The notes under the pieces: model-generated
Databases searched by the model: none
The model's input: only the letters and a program-made list of their open reading frames with translations
What the model was told of the DNA's origin: nothing
Part shown: positions 46,901 to 57,346 of the stretch, one piece after another
Numbering within the stretch: the first letter of the stretch is position 1
Layout of the letters: each line of letters begins with the position of its first letter
Assembly: GCF_963678635.1 (NCBI RefSeq)
Contig: NC_087067.1
Coordinates: 54,244,233 to 54,308,232 of the forward strand
Length of the DNA: 64,000 bases
Direction of reading: 5' to 3'
DNA from: Symsagittifera roscoffensis
Taxonomy: Eukaryota; Xenacoelomorpha; Acoela; Convolutidae
Made by a program: the position numbers and the translations under genes

Positions 46901-49170
46901 AAACTTACATATAGTTTGGACTGCAGGAAAAAATCTTGCATTACCAGACACCTTAAGTCGAAATACACCACCTGAATTACTTACACGAAAAACAACAGTT
47001 GAAATACCCAAAAACATAAAATTCTACCTTGCAGAAAACGAAACATCACCCCGATTGGAATGCAAATATGCAGTAAAAACTGATATTGAACAATCACAAA
47101 TAAATAATTTACAACATTTCCCACTTTATTTAGATTGTCAAAATAATCATTATGAAGTTGATCTACTTGGAACATCAACTTTCAAACCAATCCCATATTC
47201 TCAATGGATAAAAAATAACACCCAACAAAAACGAACAAAACAACATCCGCCTAAAAAAGACCATTTTCCACTAATTGAAAAAGAAAATTTAACTGATAAA
47301 ATAAATTTATCAGGACCACAAACAAAAGATTCAAAATACACAATAAATCAAGTTTTTGACCTTCACGACCCACTTGATACAATACCCTTATCTAAATTAG
47401 AAATCGAAAACATTTTTCTCCCCCCAACAGAAATAATTACAATTTCAACACTGAAACAATATCAAAACCTTGACCCAGTAATTCGACAACTGAAATCATG
47501 GCACAAATATAAAACTAAACCTGTCAAGGCAGATTCAACCATTCTAGGAAACAAAACACTCCTCCGATACTTTCGCAAATTTAACAACACAACAATTAAC
47601 GAAAATACAGACCTTTTAGAGTATAACCTAAATGAATCTACAGTTCCCTGTCTCCCTTTAAGTATGATTCTTATAGCTTTTAATATTTCACATACACAAA
47701 ATATTAAAGGACACTCTGGATCAGAAAAAACATATTCAAATTTTATACAAAACTTTTATTTCCCAAATGCACCAATTTGGATAAAAGTACTATGCAATGA
47801 CTGTATAGTATGTCAACTAAATAAACCTTACCCAAATCAAAAACAAATAGCACAAAAACAAGATTTTAAAGGACAAAGTTTGTACTTTAATCATCGTATC
47901 TCATTTGATACTAAAGGACCAATTTCACCCTCATCAGAAGGAAACTCCTACATTATGGTAATTGTTGACGCATTTACACATTATGTAGCACTTAACCCAG
48001 TACCACATTGTAACGCTTATTACGCATACACAACACTCTATGAACACTGGATAGCAAAATTCGGACTACCAGAAACTTTAGTTACAGACAACGGTACAGA
48101 ATTCATAAATAATGAAATTATCACACTATGTCATTTATATAACATTAAACACAAACCACGTACATCTCATGCACCTTGGACAAACGGCTTAGTCGAAGGT
48201 ATGAACCGTTCATTACAAGAATATCTTAGATGTATCATCAACGGAAATGATACAAAATATACCGAATGGTCAGCAGATGTAAAATTATTTCCCTTAGCGT
48301 ATAATTCACAAATTACGACAACTTTAGGAATGTCACCATACGAAATGGTTTTTAACCAAAAGCCACGCAAACCAATAATGTTTACAGCAAATTCTCATAA
48401 AAACGCACAAGGTTATTGTCAACCAAATAAAGATTCAATTTGTTATAACCTACCTTTACATACACACGATGAAGATCATTTTCATCACCCACAAATTCTT
48501 AAACTAGCCTCCGGTACACACACCGAATGGATTCTAAATAGAGATAAAAAACACAATGAAATTTATCAAAAAATAACAAAAAAAGTTATTACAAAGACAA
48601 AACATTAATGAACAAATCAATTCACGTTTTACACCAGCCTCCGAATTAAAAATTGGAACATTTGTTTTAATACCAAATTTTAATACTCAAAAAGGAATTT
48701 CTAAAAAATTACAACCCCTTCGAAAAGGACCATACCAAATAATTGCAAAACCCACTGATGTCACATATAAAATTACCGACTCAAACAAAAAAGAAATCGT
48801 TCAACATCGAAACAACCTATTACCTTATTACCCAAAAGAATACGCACTCCGCGAATTAACTCAATTATATTCTTTCACAGGATTAAAAATCATTCAAAAT
48901 GAACCACATCTGAAAAACACAGAACAAAATGATAACCCCACCGAAAATCAAAACACAAAACCAACCGCCACCAAAAACAATACACAAAACCATAAAGAAT
49001 CTCCAAAACAAAGAAAAAATAGAAAAATGACCGAACAAATAATACCCCAAGAACAAATCGACAAATCAGAAAATAGAAAAACAACAAGACTCCGAAATCA
49101 ACCACGTAAAAACTATAAAATATTCATCCCCCAATCTAAAATTTTAAAGAAAGTGGAATTTCAAAAGTAA
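40945..49170 (+). pseudogene. Fused Gag-Pol polyprotein with two frameshifts (element 2)
   Basis: Domain order is as in element 1, with all catalytic motifs visible: zinc knuckle at about 43470, protease DSGAES at about 44629, RT YLDD at about 46154, RNase H CDASNFGIG at about 46600, integrase finger 47690-47815, D-D-35-E core 47905-48260, GPY/F KGPYQII at about 48725. The A-run 41092-41097 is two bases longer than in element 1 and disrupts the first ~50 codons from the rest. The A-run 48578-48584 is one base longer and separates the GPY/F tail from the integrase core. The long open stretch 41538-48608 (2,356 codons) lies between. A CAG|GTGAAG donor-like site lies 22 nt after the ATG. Confidence 0.9.
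43690..44150 (+). other. Arg/Asn/Ser/Tyr repeat region in Gag-Pol
   Basis: Inside gag-pol between zinc knuckle and protease. Coding for short degenerate units such as RNNSYNRSNYNRPNNNY and SYNRNRNYSYNRNRSYS. It is a likely disordered RNA-binding segment that resembles RS or RGG-type linkers in composition. The mirrored region in element 1 is about 32600-33060. The other reading frames here are also open, purely as a result of the repetitive composition. Confidence 0.6.
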
Positions 49171-49994
49171 TTTTAACATTTGCTTCACAATCTTGAAACC
49201 TCCGAAACATTTTTCATTTACATTTTTCAAAATAACATGCTGACAAGTACGTAATAATTCTAGTTCAAAATAGACCAATAGGATTCATCCAATCCGTCAC
49301 TTTCTCTAACTCAAACTAAGACCAATTAGACGAATCATATAGAACTCCAGGCACATCTATAACTATAACTTTACGACCTCCAGGTCAAAAATAAGCAAAC
49401 CACTCCAACTTGACAACTAAGATAAATATCACCATAATACCGTACCCCTCCCTTATCTAATAACCCAAAGATCAACAATATTTCCCCAACTCAGACCACG
49501 AATACCCCCAAAGCAAATTTGTTAACTTAGCCTAAAGTAACAAAATGAACATTTTAATTAGCCTTAAGTATAAAAATCTCACCATACCCCGGATCATTTG
49601 ACAAACAAAAATAAAGAAAAAGACGACCTCCCAGTCACCATGAAAATTGCCCCCAACAATTTTTTACAAAACTCAACCCACTTGTCAAAAAACTAATAAA
49701 TAATCCGACCACACTAGAAAATCGCCTCAAACAGCAAAAAATATTCGACCAAGAGATCATTTCTTAAATGCTCTTCTCTCAATCAGTTACTCAAATACTC
49801 ATAAATCTTAAACATTTTTTTACAATACTTGAAACCTTTATAATATTTCTTTTTGATATACTTGAATCTTTTCTAATAATCCTAATCATTTTTTGTAACA
49901 TTTTTTTAATTTTCTACACTATACTCGAACTATTCCTCCAACTTTCCAAAACCCTTGATTACATCCACAGGTACGAGTCATATAACTTGTCTAA
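49171..49994 (+). other. Intergenic region after gag-pol (element 2)
   Basis: About 820 bp without a convincing gene. A 76-codon hydrophobic frame at 49768-49998 ends in an ATGA overlap with the next ORF, but it depends on a T-run that is one base shorter in element 1. A CAG|GTACGA donor-like string is at 49968-49976. Confidence 0.4.
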
Positions 49995-50183
49995 ATGATA
50001 CGAACAATTTTCAGTAGAACCGATATTTTTTTATTGTTTGTAATTTTCATAACATTTTTATCATCCCTCATTTTGACAATATGTAAATGTATAAAGAAAG
50101 CAATCTTCACATTTGCCCTAGCAACAATCCTTCTAATTCTTTTTTTGGAAGAATACTATAATAAACATAAACCTTCCCACTAA
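49995..50183 (+). CDS. 62-aa small membrane protein (element 2)
   Basis: Two hydrophobic segments (about residues 10-27 and 35-52) around CKCIKKA, then a charged end EEYYNKHKPSH. Conserved with element 1 apart from two residues. Viroporin-like size and layout, but too short for firm assignment. It stops 5 nt before the no-AUG frame opens. Confidence 0.45.
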   Translation: MIRTIFSRTDIFLLFVIFITFLSSLILTICKCIKKAIFTFALATILLILFLEEYYNKHKPSH

Positions 50184-50188
50184 AGTAA

Positions 50189-51325
50189 CAATTCAAAAAT
50201 CCATCAAAAATTGCTACCCAACAGTCACAGAATCAGTCTTCACCGACATCATCCCAAGATAACCAAACACCACCTTCAACTACTCAAAATCCTCAAACAT
50301 CTACACGAATTTCTTTTCAAGACAATCCATACACTTTTGAAGAACGACATGCTCGTTTATCAGAACCACTAGAACCAGTTCAACGACAAGCACCTCTAAG
50401 CGAACCAACATATAACCTATACCCAACACTACCACAAGAACTAAGTAGAATAAGAAATCCTAGTCAAAACCAAAATACAGTCGAAATAAATAGACAAATT
50501 GTACATCCTCGACGAAACAGAAATTTTCAAACTCCACGAGTTCATTTTGATATACCTCAATCCCCATCACAAAACACTCCAGAAAACCCCATTGGTATAT
50601 TACCAGAAACCCCTACGCTTCTTTCACAACGTAGCACCTCAAGCCTACCATCAGATTACTTAGGTTCAACACCAACATCTGAACAAATACGTGAAAATCC
50701 CTTTAACCCCCCAAACCAGGCATCACGACTACCATATTGGACAACACATTCATTTACACAAGGTGAATTAAATTTAGTCAATAATCCAATAGATATTTCT
50801 ACGGATACAACAACATCCTCATCACTACCAGAAACATTATCACTACCATCAACACCATCAATAAGCCAGATTTCACCACCACCTTTTAACTTAAATTTTC
50901 CAAATAATCTCGACGCCAGATATCGAGAACAATCATCAATAAATATTCCTTTAAGACTAGATTGGAATACATTTACAGCACCTCCACCATTATTTGGACA
51001 ACATCAAGAAAGTAACCGCCTTCATAACTGGGCACTTAATAGATTACAATATCGCCAAGATATTCACAACGATATCCGTGATCACAATATTCAAATACTC
51101 CAACAAAACAGTTTACAATTAAAATTTGAAATCACAGTTAAGTTAAACAATATTACCCAACATCCCTACCCATTAAACCCACCTAACATAACAGCTCAAT
51201 CACTACCACCACCGTTTATAACTACTGAAGTAATATACAAATACGACAGATATACCAAAAACACAATTGGCTACATTACATTTTATAATCCATACTCAGG
51301 ATTATCATACACATGTATATTCTAA
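50189..51325 (+). CDS. 378-codon ORF without any ATG (element 2)
   Basis: Open from just after a TAA at 50186-50188 to the TAA at 51323-51325, with no methionine codon in the whole frame. Residues 1-250 are Gln/Pro/Ser/Thr-rich (QSQNQSSPTSSQDNQTPPST; PYTFEERHARLSEPLEPVQR). The C-terminal third looks folded, with aromatic and charged residues (RLDWNTFTAPPPLFGQHQES; NRLHNWALNRLQYRQDIHND; LQLKFEITVKLNNI). It must be reached by splicing or another non-AUG route. The opening region contains CCAACAG and CACAG acceptor-like strings (50218-50230). It overlaps env by 13 nt. No family is recognised. Codon composition matches the neighbouring genes, which supports it being real. Confidence 0.65.
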   Translation, partial: QFKNPSKIATQQSQNQSSPTSSQDNQTPPSTTQNPQTSTRISFQDNPYTFEERHARLSEPLEPVQRQAPLSEPTYNLYPTLPQELSRIRNPSQNQNTVEINRQIVHPRRNRNFQTPRVHFDIPQSPSQNTPENPIGILPETPTLLSQRSTSSLPSDYLGSTPTSEQIRENPFNPPNQASRLPYWTTHSFTQGELNLVNNPIDISTDTTTSSSLPETLSLPSTPSISQISPPPFNLNFPNNLDARYREQSSINIPLRLDWNTFTAPPPLFGQHQESNRLHNWALNRLQYRQDIHNDIRDHNIQILQQNSLQLKFEITVKLNNITQHPYPLNPPNITAQSLPPPFITTEVIYKYDRYTKNTIGYITFYNPYSGLSYTCIF

Positions 51326-53931
51326 AATTATTAATTTTTCTCCAACTCCTTTTTCTAGTAATCTCAAATCAAAACATAAACCCTTCCCCTCGTACAGGAC
51401 CACAAGATTTATTAGTAACACATTACGATTGTGAAGAAAATGAACAAAAAACACTACACAAATATGCAATAAATCAAGTATCACAATGTGAAACAGAACC
51501 ACAAACTATAGAAACCACAAATGTAATAGCAACACTCTATTCAAAAGCCCGAGCAACAACAGTTACAGGTTATAAATTCACAGCAACATTTTCCGAAAAG
51601 AAAGTACATTGTTCACAAGTCTCGAACGGAAACAAAAACCGACTTGACCATGAATCATTCTATCAGAGTAATATAGAACGTCTTTTACATCTCAATCCCG
51701 ACGATTGTAAAAATGAATTACTTAGACTAAACATCACACAAAATAAAAACTCCGAAAGAAAGTTAGTTAACTTTCAAGTTTTTTCAGACTCTTTACATCA
51801 ATCACAACTTGAAAGACACCAAGGACATATAAAACTAGACGAAAAATACCCATATAACGGCGCACACGGACGATTAACCTATGACCTACACGATAAACAT
51901 TGGATACCACACATTGGTATAAATAACCCATCAAACTGCAAAGCAGACACAAAAAATAAGGGATACCAAGAAATAATGTTTTTCGATTGGAAAATACAAC
52001 TCGAAAAAATACAACTCACACGAGATTTATCTGATAATACAATGATCTATCAAGGAATCCGACTACCTTGTAAAAATGATCAAGGTTATTGCGACCCTAC
52101 GACGAGAACACAAGCAACAATTGTTTGGTTCCCCGAAGATACATGTACAACATTTCAAGTAGCAAAAATACACGCTCGTATGATAAAATTTCACGAAAAA
52201 TATTTTATACAATCAATTCCATATGAACAAGTCCATCCATCACGAAAACTAAGTTCTAATTTTAGAAACATAGACAATATAGAAAATAAATTGACACGTT
52301 TTCAAATATATCAAGAAACAGAACTTGCATGTAAATACAGGAATCCACTTCACAGAACACAATACTCTGAAATATTAGTTGAATACGAAAAAGGATTCGA
52401 CATGACCACTGGAAAAGTAAAAATCGACCCATATGCCACAGGTCATCCTCCAAACGAAGGAACATCCTATATACCAGTTAATTTTGAAAAAAGCAACGGA
52501 CAACCTGGTGGACATCTAAAACCCCATGACACCAGAAGCACACGCTTACAAGAATTATCACTAATGAATACTACATATTTCGGTAATATCCACTATGATA
52601 TTCATTTAGATATGAAACTAGATTATACAATTAGCCGAATTTTTCAAGAAATGTCACTCTCCGAATTAGAAACACTACACCAACTATGCGAATTAGAACG
52701 AACACAAATATTACAATCACTTGCACTAGCAGTATTAAAAATACCCTATGCAGGATACTTATTATCTGGAAATAGATCAAATTTTTTAGACTATGAAGGA
52801 AACATCTTATGGTTTTATACTTGTACTAAAAAAGTATCACCACTATACGTTTTTGAAGATAAAAGATGTTATAAAAGAATCCCTATCTTTTATAAGAATA
52901 AAGTACATTTCGTGGATACACTTTCACGAAGAACCTATTTCTGGGATACCGCAGTCCCATGTGGATCAGAAAACAGCCACAATGTAGTACAACTAAACCC
53001 TGATGAAAATAAATATTATCTTCTCACTCCATATCCCACATTAATGCAATCACTCAAAAAATCTTCACCAGAAAGCATTCGCGCTATTGCTCGAAACCCA
53101 AATATAGACTTACAATCAATAGGAATCTATTCAAAATCAGATATTCAACATCACATTAGAACACAACAATTCCAAGAATTATTAACACAAATGGACACTA
53201 TACAAAGACAATCAATAGACCAAAATTTACGCAAACTTGCAGAAACCACAGGATTTGCCGATATCTACACGCAAGACTATAGCGGATATTTTAAAGACAT
53301 TAAAGATTATATATATCTAAACGGTGAAAAATACCGTCCCCAAGATATATCACCAATTAACATTTTTAGCTTTGTTACACTCAAAAATGAGATCCTCGAT
53401 TTTCTAGGATGGCCCTACTACATCTTAGAAAAATTGACTATTTTATACGCAATGTTTAACTTTATCGGATTTCTTTTCTCACTTTTAAAAGGAATCTACA
53501 ACACATGTGCTATACACACACAAGTAAACAGACAAGCAAGCGTAGCACGCATACTCTTTGCAGGATTTTTTGGAATCTTTTCTACATCTATAAACAAAAT
53601 TCTTTTAGACGCACAAATAAAAGAATATAACACAAAAATAGCAACACGACAAAATACATACGACGAAGAACATAACAATGTAGACATAACGCCAACGGCA
53701 CCACAATTACCACCCCTACCAAATAACCATCCACTATCCCTAGCCCCACGAAATTTTCGAAATTTAGCCATCACACATAATCCAAATTTTCAACTCACCA
53801 CATCACAAAGTCCCATCCAACATATAATGACACACCAGTCACAAGATCAAAATACTTATGAACAAATTATTGAACAACCCCATACCACCGCTTTTCAGTC
53901 TCAAAATAATCATTTTTTTAGCCCACGATGA
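51313..53931 (+). CDS. Envelope glycoprotein, 872 aa (element 2)
   Basis: Same features as the element 1 copy: signal peptide, Cys-rich ectodomain with YDC, LPCKNDQGYC and VWFPEDTC motifs, membrane anchor near residues 708-726, long Pro/Gln/Asn-rich cytoplasmic tail. It differs from the other copy by a modest number of substitutions (for example around residues 320-335 and in the tail), with no stop or indel. Similarity to Monjiviricetes-type glycoproteins is inferred from Cys spacing and motif order. The start ATG is 13 nt inside the no-AUG ORF. The stop TGA overlaps the next ATG. Confidence 0.8.
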   Translation: MYILKLLIFLQLLFLVISNQNINPSPRTGPQDLLVTHYDCEENEQKTLHKYAINQVSQCETEPQTIETTNVIATLYSKARATTVTGYKFTATFSEKKVHCSQVSNGNKNRLDHESFYQSNIERLLHLNPDDCKNELLRLNITQNKNSERKLVNFQVFSDSLHQSQLERHQGHIKLDEKYPYNGAHGRLTYDLHDKHWIPHIGINNPSNCKADTKNKGYQEIMFFDWKIQLEKIQLTRDLSDNTMIYQGIRLPCKNDQGYCDPTTRTQATIVWFPEDTCTTFQVAKIHARMIKFHEKYFIQSIPYEQVHPSRKLSSNFRNIDNIENKLTRFQIYQETELACKYRNPLHRTQYSEILVEYEKGFDMTTGKVKIDPYATGHPPNEGTSYIPVNFEKSNGQPGGHLKPHDTRSTRLQELSLMNTTYFGNIHYDIHLDMKLDYTISRIFQEMSLSELETLHQLCELERTQILQSLALAVLKIPYAGYLLSGNRSNFLDYEGNILWFYTCTKKVSPLYVFEDKRCYKRIPIFYKNKVHFVDTLSRRTYFWDTAVPCGSENSHNVVQLNPDENKYYLLTPYPTLMQSLKKSSPESIRAIARNPNIDLQSIGIYSKSDIQHHIRTQQFQELLTQMDTIQRQSIDQNLRKLAETTGFADIYTQDYSGYFKDIKDYIYLNGEKYRPQDISPINIFSFVTLKNEILDFLGWPYYILEKLTILYAMFNFIGFLFSLLKGIYNTCAIHTQVNRQASVARILFAGFFGIFSTSINKILLDAQIKEYNTKIATRQNTYDEEHNNVDITPTAPQLPPLPNNHPLSLAPRNFRNLAITHNPNFQLTTSQSPIQHIMTHQSQDQNTYEQIIEQPHTTAFQSQNNHFFSPR

Positions 53932-55733
53932 GCCGCCAACTTGGATCACTACACCGATCACATTCCCACCCAACCAATCTTACCTCTCCAATCCCAATAA
54001 TACCACTTTTTGCTTTTCCGCCACCCAATTTTCCATCTAGTAATGTAACATCAGGCATGAATTCCGACACTAATTCACACATCTCAGTTTTATATTCCAT
54101 CTCACAACTCAATAACCCGAATATTGAAACCCCCGATGAATTTGCCGACTCAGAACCATCCCCATCCAATAATTTTCATAACTCTTCTAATTTTTCTCAA
54201 CCCCCTTTTCAACCCATATTATCCAATAACCCTGACCCAATCACTCCCACACCCTCTTATGCTTCCCAAGTTACCCCAACCTACTCCTCATACCATTCTG
54301 ACCAATCATCTCATTCTCCAGACACCCCCCGAATCTCCCCAGAGCTAGATAATTTTATTACCCTTCAACAACAACCCTACCACCTTAATACCCCAACCAT
54401 AAACCAAATCTCCTCCACAATAAATTCATCCAACCCCCCTACCCCTACACCCTCTTCAAATTATACTGAATCATTAGCACCATCATCCACATCAACTGAA
54501 TCTTCACTCAACACTAATAGAGCTTACCGCACTTTTAAAAGAAAGTTCCCCAACCATCCTTTCCCAGCAAAACCAGGAACAGCCCGTGAATACATCAACC
54601 ACCCCAAGCATACTAACACAAAAGAATTTTTAGCCATCACCTTACCCTCATTCCCACAATACACCTTAAACACCCCCCACGACACTAACGAAACACGCAA
54701 CTTTGTAGATGAATACGTTTTAATGCCCACTCTCTCTTGGACCTCATATTATCATTTTACTAACCCTCTTTGCTTACCTTTATCTAACACTCACATCGAT
54801 ATAGAGCGAAATACGGACATGCTATATCGACTCACTACACCACTAACCGCTAGACAATTTACTTACGTTGGATATAAAAAATCACTAAAAACACACACTG
54901 CACCTAGAGCTAACGAATGTACACTCGAATACTATGATCACAACATCATCAGAGCTAACCAAGATCAATTCTTAGACGACGATCGCTTCGCTAATCCACA
55001 AATTACCGAGAAATTTTTCATCAAGACACCATATATATTTACACTAAACATCTTCGACCGAAAGTTTGATCACATTATTTCAGAAGCACTAACAGACACA
55101 CAAGCATACGAAAGTTTTAAAGAACGCTTCCAAATATTTTCACTAACCTTTCATTTCCTTGCACCACACGAAAGAGATTTACACTGCTCACACGATATTA
55201 TGTTGCGCACTAAACAAACCCACACATATAGTTATTATCGCTTCATCCAAAATCACTTTGACCTACACACACCCTCTAGACAACCACACCATCGTTTTCA
55301 ATTCATTAATTCCAAATACACTTCACCATTTTTCCTAAATTTCACATATTGTATTAAAGACACTAACCTTCATGGTATTCTTCGTAATTATGACCCCATA
55401 ACCCAAATGTACATCTTCTGTCCCATCACCAAGACCTTCAACGCCGAAGAATCCCGACCCTTCCTTATCCCGCACGAGTTTGTACAACCTATAGAAATCC
55501 CAATTTTAGAATTCATCCACAACACTAAATTCAATCACAAATTATATAATCTAATCCAAAACACACCTTATGAGTTTGCAGTTGGCACTGAAGAACTAAC
55601 CACTATTAAGTCACTTCAATTGCTTTGGCCACTGCTTCAGACTAAAAATATCATCCGCATCTTAGCTAAACTACTAACAACTTCAGAACTAATTCACGAC
55701 ATCTTCCCCCACGGTTTTTCCCCCGACGACTAA
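53928..55733 (+). CDS. 601-aa accessory protein of unknown family (element 2)
   Basis: Starts in the ATGA overlap with env and stops 3 nt before a strong splice donor. Disordered Pro/Ser/Thr-rich N-terminal third, then a ~400-residue aromatic-rich domain that is nearly invariant between the copies. Scattered substitutions fall in both parts. It has the size and layout of a structural or regulatory viral protein, but no motif allows a functional name. Most likely translated by reinitiation after env or from a spliced RNA. Confidence 0.8.
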   Translation: MSRQLGSLHRSHSHPTNLTSPIPIIPLFAFPPPNFPSSNVTSGMNSDTNSHISVLYSISQLNNPNIETPDEFADSEPSPSNNFHNSSNFSQPPFQPILSNNPDPITPTPSYASQVTPTYSSYHSDQSSHSPDTPRISPELDNFITLQQQPYHLNTPTINQISSTINSSNPPTPTPSSNYTESLAPSSTSTESSLNTNRAYRTFKRKFPNHPFPAKPGTAREYINHPKHTNTKEFLAITLPSFPQYTLNTPHDTNETRNFVDEYVLMPTLSWTSYYHFTNPLCLPLSNTHIDIERNTDMLYRLTTPLTARQFTYVGYKKSLKTHTAPRANECTLEYYDHNIIRANQDQFLDDDRFANPQITEKFFIKTPYIFTLNIFDRKFDHIISEALTDTQAYESFKERFQIFSLTFHFLAPHERDLHCSHDIMLRTKQTHTYSYYRFIQNHFDLHTPSRQPHHRFQFINSKYTSPFFLNFTYCIKDTNLHGILRNYDPITQMYIFCPITKTFNAEESRPFLIPHEFVQPIEIPILEFIHNTKFNHKLYNLIQNTPYEFAVGTEELTTIKSLQLLWPLLQTKNIIRILAKLLTTSELIHDIFPHGFSPDD

Positions 55734-55736
55734 CAG

Positions 55737-55814
55737 GTAAGTATGAATTAAATGAATATTACTAACTAATTAAAATATTAAAAACTCACCATTCTTTATC
55801 CATGTTTTCTTTAG
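55737..55814 (+). other. Probable spliceosomal intron after the 601-aa ORF (element 2)
   Basis: CAG|GTAAGTATG follows the stop codon by 3 nt. TACTAAC lies at about 55760 and TTTTCTTTAG ends the 78-nt intron (an alternative AG is at 55821-55822). All signals are also present in element 1. Splicing here would not change the last ORF and, being so close to the stop, should not trigger decay. Confidence 0.65.
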
Positions 55815-57346
55815 ATTTTTAGCCTTCATCCGACAATCACCTACAAAGACCACAAAAGAACAAATAAAAATCGCAAATTTCATCAAACAGATTTCAAAAA
55901 TTCTATTAATCTCTTACACTTATAAATTTATAAATTTAATACCAATGCAGTAAATTCATTTCTAAAATTTTCCCCACAAGCAGTAAATCTAATTATAATG
56001 AAAATTTGTAACTTAAAATTCCCCCATAACTAGCAGTAAATTTCCAAATTCTATGCAGTAAATTAATAAAATGCAAATTCAGTACTAACCTTTTAATATT
56101 CTCATTTACTCGCACAGAAATTCTATCCACACTCGCACAGCTCGTCCATGAAGAATTGTTTAAAATAATGAATTTCAGTTTCAAGTTTTCACACTCAACA
56201 ACTCTAACATATAATAACATGTTTCAAACTTTCCTTTAACCCGGTTGGAAAGGAATCATATACTAAACAAAACTAACCAACGCAGCTTACTAAATACCAC
56301 AAATCATAGAATAACAGCATGACTAAGAAAAGGAAACCAACGGTACCCAAACCGGATTAACCCAGTTTAAAACTGGATAATTTATTCTTTTGAAGACTAT
56401 TATAAAGTCTAAGAAAGAAATAATAAAACACAAAAAGTCGAAAGACAAACCCATACCACAAACAATTTGATTTTTGGAAAAAGGACATAACCAACAAGAC
56501 ATAAGAAAAACCACAACAAACCCAACATAAAACGTTGTCACATAACAGGACCCCTCACAAAAACCGCATGAAATCATACTCCCACTCCTGGCCTAACCCA
56601 CCAGGAAGGACGTCCTGAGCATGCTCTATAGCCGGCCTAACCCACCGTGCTACATCCACGCTTTGTGACCACACCTCTATTTTTAATAAGAGCTACTCAA
56701 GTGTGAGTAACTCTTCAAAATAACCGAACTAAAACAAAAAGCTTTTGTGAAAACAACTAACTAAAATCATAATTAAAAAATATTAAACTAATAAATGTTT
56801 TATAAAATGTAAATTACATTATGCAATACATAGATCAGAATACAACACCAAGGACGAACATCTAAAGACAAAACGACCCCACTACACTCGAGAGAGAATG
56901 ACCAACCACAATCGATATGCCACTCACAATCACAACTCAAAGGATTTAGAGTACGACTTGACTTCGCAGAAAAGGACTTCATTGAACTAGACCAATGACC
57001 ACCTCGATGTTCAAGTATACGTACAGATCCGAGTAACCAGGCATCCCCTCCACGCACAATCTCCACGCCATTCCCAAACTAGATCAGACACAAAAGAAGT
57101 TCTCCACGCAGAACAGAAAAACCTGACATAGCCAACCATTCTGAAATCAGATTTGAGTTTGTTGCGAAGACTTAGTCGTTGTCACTAGAAGACACAACGT
57201 CTTATGTCTCTAACTCCAGCTTCCTGGAACTTCTTTAACAAAAAGGAAACAGAAGAAATAAGATGTTCGCCAAACACCAACTTCCATCATCCATCCTTCG
57301 AATTGCAGAAGAACTATTCTAAAAAACTCTGTAAAACCCGGATGGG
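55815..57346 (+). other. 3' untranslated region of giant element 2
   Basis: About 1.5 kb without a sense ORF. Contains GGCCTAACCCACC at 56590-56602 and 56634-56646 flanking the abutting palindromes AGGACGTCCT (56607-56616) and GAGCATGCTC (56617-56626). Ends in GGATGGG next to the LTR, a short candidate polypurine tract. Confidence 0.6.

Noticed and set aside
49768-49998. 76-aa hydrophobic ORF with an ATGA overlap to the 62-aa ORF
   Set aside because: A T-run in element 1 is one base shorter, so the frame is not shared by the two copies; evidence is insufficient.
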